From Amoebophrya sp. A120 (lineage: Eukaryota; Sar; Dinophyceae; Syndiniales; Amoebophryaceae), in contig CAJINV010000003.1 in the NCBI GenBank assembly GCA_905178155.1, positions 10,113,979-10,177,978 of the forward strand: a stretch of DNA of 64,000 bases, written 5' to 3'. Every line of letters begins with the position of its first letter. Position 1 is the first letter of the stretch. A program made the position numbers and the translations under genes. Below are positions 35,875 to 45,477 of this stretch, one piece after another. The notes beneath the pieces are model-generated. The model was not told the DNA's origin, ran no database searches, and saw nothing but the letters and a program-made list of their open reading frames with translations.

Positions 35875-36480
35875 CGGGTAGACCAGGCACCCTGGCCAGA
35901 CCAGGCACCCTGGCCAGACCAGGCACCCTGGACCACTTAGCCTGTGAACTGGGTACCCTGTGAACCGGGTTGCCAGCAGATACCAAGTCTGCCGCGCACT
36001 CCGGCCGCCTGGCGCCAGGTCTGGCATCTGGCGCGCATTGCGGCCCTGTGGCGCCAGGTCTGGCCGTCTGCCGCCCGGTTCGGTCGTCTGCCGCCTGGTC
36101 TGCCCGTCTGGCGCCAGGCCTGCCCGCCTGCAGCGCACTCCGGCCGTCTGGCGCCAGGTTTGATACGCAATGCGGCCGCCTTGCGCCGGGTCTGGCCGTC
36201 TGCCGCCCGGCCTCGTCAGTCTGACCGTCTGGCGCGAACTGACTCCGTCAGGCCGCCTGGCGCCGGGTGTGACTGGCGCCCGGCGTGGCCATCTGGCGCC
36301 TGTCCTCTTCGGCCGCCCGCCCACCTGACGCCCGGCGTGGCCGTCTCTTGTCCGGCTATGGAGAACCGGTCACCCTGCTCACACGGCGTGCATGGCTCTC
36401 CGGGGTACCTGTTTCAGGGTACCTGGCCAATAGGGTACCTGGTCCAGGGTACCTGGTCCAAGGGTGCCTGGTTTACACCT
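35875..36480. repeat. Minisatellite block with inverted ends
   Basis: The left edge is a head-to-tail array of GACCAGGCACCCTGGCCA (three copies), the right edge an array of AGGGTACCTGGTCC (about five). Read on the other strand the left edge gives CCAGGGTGCCTGGTC, so the edges are inverted copies. Between them about 15 units of 24-30 bp, built on CTGGCGCCAGGTCTGGCC, itself palindromic. The reading frames here (for example 35944-36567) are repeat-derived. Confidence 0.75.
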
Positions 36481-36563
36481 TTGCCGATATTTATATATTT
36501 AATATATGAGTCTATAGGTAAAGGTACATTTTTGGATGGCCAAAGTTGTACACACCAGGCAAA

Positions 36564-39088
36564 ATGAGTCGCGGCGTGAGGTTGTCATGTTGCAGAAGCT
36601 TTGCTGAAGGAAATCTTGTTGCACTACTTTTGGTTTGCTTTATTGCTGCTGTGGATCTAGATGCGCTTTCTATTAGGGAGAAGGGAAGTTGTCCACGTGC
36701 ATACAAAGCAGACGGAACTTCTGCTGAGCGAAGTGGCGTCTCGCAATACTTCGATCGGCGGAGAATCACTTGGAAGTGACCGCGGCTGAAGCACATAGTT
36801 ATTACACGTCATCTCTGCTGGAGGAGAGTCACACTACAACCAACTTCCTATTGCAGGTAGATACTCCTGCGCTTACCTGACCTGCACTGCTTATCAGGAA
36901 AGCCGAGCACGATGGGACCAAAAAAAGATCCGATGGCACCAATATTGGTGCACGAGGATGTTTTCTTGCGAGGGAGAAAATTTATCGAGCTGAAAATAGT
37001 GCCACCGCCGGCTAAGGGAGAGCTGACCGAACAGGAACTGTGCATCTCGCCGAGTTTCCATTCTCTGCCAGAACTAAAGCCAGCCGTGCAGTTTTACATG
37101 CAGCAATCCTGCCTGAAGTTGACGGATGACAAAAGAGTAGAACCCAGCAGAGTAGGACGCACAAGTTCTGACATAAATCTCGCACCAAGACTATCCTGTG
37201 AAAAGACGTCCCCACCTGCCAGCCAATGTCAAGATGATGTGTGTTTTGTTCCAGAAATGAAGATCTGCAACGAATGGGGCATCATGATGACGACAGTTAC
37301 TCCACGGTTTTGATGTGTGTTTGGTTTTGGGTCTCCACGAAACCTGTAGTGTAAGTATTAGTTTGTTCAGCATGACACGCTTGGAGTTTGGCGCGGAGCG
37401 TCATCCTTATTGATCAATAGCTGAATCACGCTGCACATTATGAGGCCACTAATTGCGCGTCCTGATTAGGGCACAAGTGATTCGGAAACATCAACTACTA
37501 GGAAACGCTTCTGTCTTCTTCGTCGCGTCGGAGGAGCTGTCATGTGCGTTCATGCAGTTACATACATAGCATCTTGGCCTTGTTGTTGCTCTTGCATGAC
37601 AAGAAGTGCGGACGGTTGGTGGCGACGTTTTATTTACGTAGGACAACTGCCAAGAAAAGAGTGTGTGGAGAACTTCAAGATGTTCAAGACGCAAGTCATA
37701 TCCACTGGAAATATGTTTGGGTCTGGAATAAAGGCGTGACGGCAGTAGAGTAAGTATGACCCAGAAGGACACTCCAATACACAGCTCAGCACGTAGTTGA
37801 GAACTTTTTGAGCTACAGCGCAGTACGTCTTGCGCATGGAGGACAGCTGCCTCTTCGATTTTGCATAAAGTCGCAGGAGCTTTTTGTGACTTTCTCTCGG
37901 TCGTGATCACGTTGCCCAAACGTGTTCCTCCTCGAGGTTTTTTAGTAGGTGGCTACTAGCGTTAGAGATTTATAAGACAGAGGAACGTCCGGGATGGTGA
38001 CCCCTTACTAAGGGGTAAGAGCGTCCTAAAATTTATATCAAAATATAAAGTTTCGTGAGCATTTCAAGGTGCTTAGGCTAAGTTATGACAGAGGGCTGAA
38101 GCTCGTCCTCGGCACCGACAAAAAGTTCCCCTTAGTGTTAACGGTGCAACTCCAACATGACAGAGCAATGAAGCTTGTCGGCAGCATGCATGACAAAGTT
38201 ATAGTTAAGAATAAGAGGTACGCCAGCCGACTTTACTTCCAGACGCGGAGATATTTTCAATGGATGAGTGAAACAAGCAGAGAAAAGAAGCGTATATCAT
38301 GAGATTCTTTTCTATGTACTAACTTATATCTATCTATATTTCCATACGAGTGCGAGTCGTGCACGTGTTGCGCGTACGTAGATCGAGGCGCTTCTCCTCA
38401 GTTTTTCGGATTCCTTCGCCTACAAATGCGGATTTATTTTTCGTACATACTGTTACTGTCACACTTACACCTCCAACTATTTCAACTCAACAGGCCCAAT
38501 TTCTGAAGCAGCTGGAGAAATCAGAGGCGAAGCAGGCGAAGCGAATGGCTCAGATAGAAAAAATCGACACTCTTGAAAAGGCCATGAACGACGAACTGAA
38601 AGAAGCGAGAACATATTCCGAAAGGCAAGAGCTCTTCGTGCCAAAATACATGAACGGATCCAAATTCGGAGAAAAGTGTCCCCGAAAAAACGTCTGGATA
38701 GTCGCAGAAGCCACTGCTCTGGTAGCCACAGTTTTTCTGTGCGTTCCTCAACACATGCATGCTGATACATGACCCATAAGATGTTTTTCGTTTTCACTTC
38801 GCGGTGCGTCTTGTTGTTTTCTCACCTATTGAATGTGCGTACAGTATATAGTATAAGGCGACACCTTCTTCCAAACAGACCGGCCCTTTCGTCGCAAACA
38901 TAATAGACGAGATAACGAAGTTTATCCAGACCTGTGTGGAAGAAAACTGCCAGTGTTTTAACCTCGCGGTGTTTGGAGCCGAAGGAACATGTACGCACTG
39001 CTTTTCCAAGCATGAATTATATATACCCAATGAGCAACGCGCTCCGTACCCGTGTTTGCGGATTATCGATGGGTTTTTTCAATATTAA
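36564..39088 (+). CDS. Unrecognised multi-exon gene with coiled coil and Cys-rich C-terminus
   Basis: Well-supported 3' half: about 37636-37696 (GQLPRKECVENFKMFKTQV), 38270-38291, 38494-38721 (canonical GT-AG introns on both sides) and 38879-39088 (stop TAA). The join gives a continuous charged helix (KQAEKRS, AQFLKQLEKSEAKQAKRMAQ, IEKIDTLEKAMNDELKEA), then ERQELFVPKYMNGSKFGEKC, then a Cys-rich end (CVEENCQCFNLAVFGAEGTC, CTHCFSKHE). Possible 5' exons: ATG 36564 (hydrophobic leader NLVALLLVCFIAAVDLDALS) and 36912-37313, neither joined with certainty. No family recognised. It is flanked by direct copies of the 0.8-kb repeat. Introner at 37694-38269. Confidence 0.55.
37694..38269 (+). mobile_element. 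Introner-like intron, 573 bp, direct repeat AGT
   Basis: AGT at 37694 and 38267. Excision joins VENFKMFKTQV to KQAEKRS in frame. Left end ATCCACTGGAAATATGTTTG then GGTCTGG; right end complement ATCCATTGAAAATATCTCCG then CGTCTGG: strongest inverted-end match in the window, about 20 of 27 positions. Confidence 0.75.
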
Positions 39089-39897
39089 TACTAGCCAGGT
39101 ATGTTGCTTCGCCTGTGGAAGTGTGAAACAAAATTCAATATTATTCCGCTAGACCGAAAAACAAAAAAAAAGCCAGAACAGGAACTCAAAAATAAAAAGC
39201 GAAAAGCCAGGGCCAGAAGCAGCCCCGCCCCCTTTGCGGTTGCGGTTGTAAGCAGATCTTGATTGCGGTTGCAGGCAGTTTTTGCGGTTGTAAGGCGTAT
39301 GCGCGGCTGTGCTAACAGCTGTGAGCAGTTGTTGCGGCTGGAGTGGTTTTTGCGCCACTTTTCTGCATACCGTGGCTGTCATTCTTCGTGCCAAATTGTG
39401 CGTAGGTCTCCACAGGCGAGAAGAGTCCCTTGCTTTTCCACCCGACGCAGGCACTGAGTGCCAAGAGGCTGGGGCGTTGTTCTTCCTTCCAGCGCCGCGC
39501 GCGCTTTTTTCGGCCAGCTTTGACGACCTTGCCTCCTATTTTTGTTGCTTGTCGAATTCAAAAGGTTTGCAAGTTCTGTCGTTGGCCCTCATCTTCAAGC
39601 TTTGCCTTTCCTTTTGCTTTCGACTTTCACTTTTTGACTTTAGCCTTTACTGTTAGTCTTTTCCCTTGCTTTTAGTTTTTACCCGCAGCTTAGTTTTTGG
39701 TTTTTGCTTGTAGTTTTTGCGTTTAGTTTTTACTTTTAGTTTTTACTTTTAGTTTTTCCTCTCAGTTTTTTACTTTCCATTTTTACTTTTAGTTTTTACT
39801 TTTAGTTTTTACTTTTAGTTTTTACTTTTTGGCTTTTGCCTTGAAGTTGCGGAATAGTTGTTTGGCCGTCACGAATTTAGTTTTAGCAAGGGATGGA
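39089..39897 (+). repeat. 0.8-kb dispersed repeat, copy 2
   Basis: Direct copy of 35009-35866, again starting just after the coding end of a gene. Its T-rich array (39660-39835) has slightly different copy number. From here to 40292 no exon is supported. Confidence 0.85.
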
Positions 39898-40292
39898 TTA
39901 TACGCACCCCACACGATTTTTATAATCACTTTGAATATAATGATAATCAGGGATGCAGTGGTGTCCAACTTTCCAGTCACCCCAGGATCCGAAAAAAGGG
40001 GCCGCAGACAGCATTAAGTGGATAAATAAACAGTTCACAGCCAAAGTCTGCGGAGCGAACGACTTTCCCCCGGACTGGGTACTCATCTACAGCGTTGTTT
40101 GTTGCTCTTATCAGACACGATGAGGATGTGTGTATGTCGGAGGATCTTCGAGCAAGATTGATAGTGAGGTAGGAGATGGAGTTCGTCTTCTGCGCACCGT
40201 GGTGAGCATTGAGCAATAATCCCATGAGATTGAAGATTTGTTTGTTGCCGCCAGACAGGGGATAAACTTAATCGTCACAACCAACGTACTAG

Positions 40293-42175
40293 GTGCAAAT
40301 GTTTGAGAAGTGCTTCGAAGAAGGCCGCGCAAACCCAAAGTTGGAACCTTATGGGATTCTCAAACGTAACACTCTCCGCTGGTTTTACATGATTGTCATT
40401 CAGAAAAGTCACTAAGTAGTAGTATCACGCTGACGCTTCAGCTTCACACGATCAAGCTTCTTCGCGTGATAAGTTCTCGACGCGCTAAATAGCATGAGAA
40501 TCCGCACCAAATCTGTAGGTGCAAGATGCGCAAGGTCCTCCCTTTCCCGTTCACCTTTGTGATTTTTGCATCAAAAAACGCATGTTTGTAACAGCTGAGA
40601 GCTTAACGCTTGAGAACGCCATAAACCTAGCACGATATTTGTCGCGTGCAGTAGACCACCAGAGGACAAAGAGGCAGTCTTCGCAGCCATGGAGGGTAAG
40701 GGCGTCCCGATACAAGCACTAGCATTTGACGAAGCGATGGAAGATGATGCTGAGTGCAAAAGATTTTTTGCCGACTTGTGCGGGGATAAAGGTAGGAGCA
40801 CGTACAGATACTAAGTAGCCTATGACACTAAAACTTTTATGTGTACTCATTTAAATTTCCGCTTTTTGTGGTTTGTTCTTGTTGGTAGAGACAAGATTTA
40901 TAGAAAGAAAAGACCTACTCCCCGCGACCGCGGCGTCTTCGGGCAACGGGGAGGACTGTTGTAATTGGATTTTTTACAACGACAGCACCCCGATGAAGCC
41001 TTAACTTTGAGACGTCAACCCGTCAACGGCCGACACACCAAATGCCACCTGCTGCACTTCTGGTTTCCTTGATTTGGGCTTTCGGGTTTTTGAGGGTTCG
41101 GGGTTGGATAGTGTCGTCGGGCAGGGCTGCCCTCTCCGGTGATCCCTGAGATTTCTCCACGGCATCCGCTGCAAATGCAATTCGTGTAACGCCTGAATTG
41201 TTGCGTGAAGCGCGCGCTAAGTTAAACTCCGCCCGGCTGCCGCTAGCCTGCCGCTAGCCTGCCGCTAGCCTGCCGCTAGCCCGCCGGCTGGCTGCCGTTC
41301 TGCTCATGGCAGAGCCCTACAGCAGGTAGCCTCCACCGCCCCGTCTCCTGGCAAAATCGCGCGTGCCGCCCTGTGATCCCCCTTAGAAACCTCCGTAAAG
41401 ATCGCCTTCGAGAATCTAGTTAAAAATGCCCCTTGAAGAACTCGGCTTTTCGGCACGAATCGTCACGCTACGGCCCCGGTTTTATGGCTGCCAAAAATTT
41501 GCGCAAACGCACTCAGAAAAACGCGGTATGCCATCGGCGCAAAAATGAAACCCCGTGGACTCATCGATTCCGCGCCGTCCTTTTTTGAGGGGCTTTCACA
41601 GGGGAAGTATTAGGGGACGGCTTTAAGGCGTTTCGTTTGTAAGAATAAGTAAAGGGTGTCGCCGCGTTGCGTTCAAAGCAACAAGGGAAAAATTTTTCAG
41701 GTGGGATGTTAGTGGATACGAGCTGTAGAGATCTTCTGTACGTTGACAAGTTGCTGAACAACGTGAAGACAAAGAAGAAACAGCTGGAAAAACTGTACTG
41801 CTACGGTCGTCTTTTTTTTTCGTCTTATACAGGAAGAAGTGATCATCATAGAAAATGAAATCAGTAGCAGCACGCAGCACTGACTGCAGCTTTCTTCGTA
41901 CTTCTGACATCTTGTTGCTCTTTGGGATACAAATATCTTACGGCAACAGGCAAAACCAGCTGCTGAAGATGGAGGACTTGACGGATGTCGTCCAAGCGAA
42001 TAAAGAGCTTCTGGCACAGCAAATTTGTTTGGAGAACCTAGTGAAGAACGAGTTTGAAGTGTCAGAAAAGGACCTCTTGAACGCCGACCTGCAACGGGAC
42101 ATGGACGGGAATCTCGTTTTGCCGGAGAGCGTGCAATCATCCATGACCAAGCTCGGCAAGAAAGTCACCTGCTAG
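40293..42175 (+). CDS. Unrecognised gene, 3' four exons
   Basis: Four exons joined by canonical GT-AG introns with matching phases: 40293-40365 (VQMFEKCFEEGRANPKLEPY), 40663-40791 (DKEAVFAAMEGKGVPIQALA), 41701-41794 (GMLVDTSCRDLLYVDKLLNN then KTKKKQLEKL) and 41950-42175 (QNQLLKMEDLTDVVQANKEL… to stop TAG). The joins give an acidic helical protein of about 173 residues with a coiled-coil segment; an upstream exon with the start codon is probably missing. No family recognised. No introner is needed in this gene. The 0.9-kb intron 40792-41700 carries a CCGCTAGCCTG array. Confidence 0.6.
41237..41285. repeat. 11-bp tandem repeat
   Basis: CTGCCGCTAGC repeated four times head to tail, followed by CCGCCGGCTGGCTGCCG. 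Inside the intron 40792-41700. Confidence 0.9.
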
Positions 42176-43230
42176 ACGAGAGTACAAAATAAAGACTAGC
42201 GTGTGTAACGTTAGTACGGCTGTAATATGGCTGTATACTTACAGAATCAAATGCAAATCAAAGAGAACAAACAAGTGCAAAGTTCCTAAGTCACCAAATA
42301 CACGAATCCAGTGGACACCTATCGATAAACAAACACAAGAACTACTCGCTTCAAAATAGCCTTTCGATTACAGACCGGCTCCGATTGCGCCAGTAGAAAG
42401 TCAATTGTAAATAGCTACTATGATAAGTAAGATTATGCTTTCCGGCGGACGCGTTCGCGGAATTGGAGAGCAGTCGAAAATGCCCAGAAATTCCTTGTAC
42501 CTTATCTCTAGAGCTTCCAACTTCTTTGTATCTGACACCAGAACTATGAACACAATACCTATACTTACTTGCAGCCGAGCTGGATGCTGGCTTCTCAAAA
42601 ATTTGCAACCACGTGTGGGTTAGATTGTGTTTGAATAGCTTCTCGATCTCTGCCGCGTACATTTCGTGATGATCGCAGAGAGCTCAGCCCCAAGTCGGAT
42701 CCCTTTTTTGCTTTTCGTGCATTTCTCGTGGGCGGCAGCATGATCCATACCTGAGCACGAATGAACTGTCGCGGTCTAGTAACAAATAGAGACAAAATCA
42801 AAATGTGTAAGATGAGGATCGCAGCGAGTCGTCGAACACGTGCTAGTAGAGATCAAAACTTGATGACCAAGTGTACAGCTCCATAGTCGTCCTCGTCGTC
42901 GTGGCGTCGGGGGCGTTATCAAGGACGACTTACATCACTTACTCTACCACAAGAAATGATGGTCATCGAACATTCACGAAGCAGTTTGAAATAGAAAACC
43001 ACAGATACGGAAGTCGTCCACTGAACCAACTGGTATAAAGAGGGTAAGGCTCAACAATTCGCATTGCACCTGCGCCGATCAAGAGCACCGCTCAGGAAAC
43101 TTTCAAGTACATGGTCAGTGGTGACTGAACTTTTTTACACAGCTTCTATGATTTTGACGAAAATTCTGACAGCAGGAGAACAGCATTGCAGCTGCTCTTT
43201 GTTTTTCTCTAACTACCGCACCACCAATTT
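42176..43230. other. Intergenic, no gene seen
   Basis: Mixed AT-rich sequence. Short frames on both strands around 42400-42660 have no recognisable product. An AATAAA string stands at 42187, 12 bases after the preceding stop, and could be a polyadenylation signal. Confidence 0.45.
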
Positions 43231-43624
43231 ATGTTATTCAGTTTTAGATTGACATTTAGTCTCAAACCAAGCGAAAGACGAGCATTTTGCTTCTCCACGC
43301 CTCAAACACTACGAGTTTTGAGAAGACGCCGCATCAACTCCGCTTTTATTTCACGAAGTAGCTTCAACTTCTTTTGCACCTCTAGTCTCAGCTTGCAAGC
43401 CATGACGCTTCATCAAGATGACGAATTGGCGACGCCTATCAGAGCCTACATAGACGACGCAGCAGCGAAATCGAGCAACATCGCAGCCGTTCCACTGCCT
43501 GCAGCTGCACCTGGCGCCTCAATGTGCGATGACCCGAAGTACTCAAGTAACTTGTGTCATACTGCTAGACGAGGCCGTGCCACTGTGCTGTCGTTAGACG
43601 CAGAGTGTGATGGGAGCGGTTTAG
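43231..43624 (+). CDS. First exon, possible organelle-targeted protein
   Basis: ATG 43231 opens a frame that begins MLFSFRLTFSLKPSERRAFC and stays rich in Arg, Ser and Phe with no acidic residue after position 14 for over 40 residues, which resembles a mitochondrial or plastid leader. An inner ATG at 43402 (MTLHQDDELATPIRAYIDDA) is the alternative start. A donor GTAGGA follows at 43625 (phase 1). The next exon is not found: 43.65-45.2 kb is GC-rich with overlapping frames, of which 44506-44847 (hydrophobic, YSPAGSFWDILFAFFVFRF) is the only one worth testing. Confidence 0.35.
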
Positions 43625-45269
43625 GTAGGAAATAGATGGAACGCGTCGGAGTGGGAGGGAAGAAAAAGAAAAAAGCGCGCCGCAATGGGGATGCCTGCGT
43701 TCTTCAAAATGTGTGAACGAAGGGAGGAGCAGCGTGGAAAGAATGGACGCAGCGCGCCCGTGGCGCGGCCAGCACCAGGCCAAGCCCGCAAGAGAGGGAA
43801 CGCGGCGGGCAAGGAAGAGTTGCACGAACGGCATTTGCCCTGCCTTATCTTGCCCACCATGCCTTCCTTACTCCGGTGCCTCGCCGCCATGTCTCTCCCT
43901 GTCTTACCTTGCCACCTTGCCGCAGGGCCCGGTCTTGCCTTTCCCCTTTTCCGTTCACCCTTACCTTCGTGCCTAAAAATGTGCCCCGGTGTATAAAGCA
44001 CATACTTTGCTTGCTACCTTGCCTTGCCTCCCCCTGTCTTTCCTCCTTTATGCCCAGTGCACGCCGGCCACCGACGCCGTACTTGGCAGTCTGCCCGTGT
44101 CCTTTCTGTTTGGCACGCCGTACCGGCAAGGCTGCATCCGTGGGTGTGGTTTCGTGGCTGGCAGTGATTCGCCTCCGGAACTGATAATTTGTTTCCACCG
44201 GTGGCGGTGACTTCGATCCAGGATTTGGATTGTTTGGCCCGTTTTTGCTGAATGAAGAGGCGCCGTGGCTGATAAATATGGTGCCCTTTGTTCTCGGCCT
44301 GATTGCTGTCGCCTGGGACTACGACTTGCTTTGCTTTTTTTTTTCCCGATTGCCTGAGAGTGAGACCGTGACTTGCGACTGTCCTCGCGGTTACCTGCGA
44401 AGTGGCAACGGACGGAAGCTGTAGACGGGGACGCCATATGTTTAGCGTCGCGCACTTTTTTAAGGTAAGTCTGAGCGGTTCAGATGTCGCCGTTGTTTCG
44501 CGCACTTGGTAAAAGCCGCCGGCCTGCACAACAGCTGCGAAGCTTTTCGCGACCATTTATTTGCCCTGCCTCTGTACTCGCCGGCAGGCTCGTTTTGGGA
44601 TATATTGTTTGCATTTTTCGTTTTCCGGTTCCAAGGAAGCTTGGTTGCGCTCAATTATATTTTTGTTCCAGCGCCTTTGATCTTTCTCTCTGGCATGTCG
44701 CGCACCTTGGAAGTGGATGCCTTTGCAAGTGCGGCAGCGGCCAAGACGGGTCGCCCTTCGTGGAGACCGGGCTCTGCGAGCGTAAGGCACGCTCTCCGGA
44801 AGGCCGCGACCGCCCCTCATCTCTTCCGTTTTCTGAATTATGTGTAGCTTATTGCGTCCCGGCCAGTCCTGAGGTTGAGGGAGTTCTTTTTCGGATAACC
44901 TATCTGGCCATGTCGGGGCTTGGCCGCGGTTACTCTGCTTGGAGGCAACCGTGATGGCTTCCTTGGCGGACACGTTTCGGAAAACGCCGCACCTGCCGTC
45001 TTGGCCCGTCCAGGTCTTTCCTTGGGCGCCCGGCCTGCTTTTTCCGGGGTCCGCTTCGGCTTCTTTTTCCGCGGCACGCTTTTTGCCTATGCGTACACGC
45101 GCCCGCGTTGACCGCGCTGGCAATTCATTACGTAGCACGACCGCACGCACTTCGTGTTTGAATATATGGTAGCCTGATCTCGATCTGGGTATCTTTAGAT
45201 TTTATTTATTTCTTCATCGTGGAGCGATTTTGTTTTTTATTTTTTCTGCTTTCTCTCTCACAAGAGTCT

Positions 45270-45335
45270 GATGTTCTGTTCAAGCGCCCGGCCGGTCGAA
45301 ACACTTCTGACCAAGCGCCCCGCCGGTCGAAACAC
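45270..45335. repeat. 31-bp direct duplication
   Basis: CAAGCGCCCGGCCGGTCGAA then ACACTTCTGAC, followed at once by a copy with one change (CGCCCCGCCGG). Two copies, upstream of the tyrosyl-tRNA synthetase gene. Confidence 0.85.
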
Positions 45336-45477
45336 TTTTCTTCTGATGGAGAGTCAGGGTTTGCCGGACTTACGGGTTTAGATTTAGATTAGCATTACAC
45401 GCCCGCTTCGCCGGGAAGTATTCAAGGATAAGATTATATTTATAAGATACCCCACCTGTACTTGTTTACAACAGTTG

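Noticed and set aside
35009-39897. LTR retrotransposon with long terminal direct repeats
   Set aside because: The interval holds a multi-exon gene with GT-AG introns and no gag, protease, integrase or reverse transcriptase sequence.
43640-45170. Further genes in the GC-rich stretch after the 43.2-kb exon
   Set aside because: Frames overlap on both strands and none has convincing splice partners; 44506-44847 was kept only as something to test.
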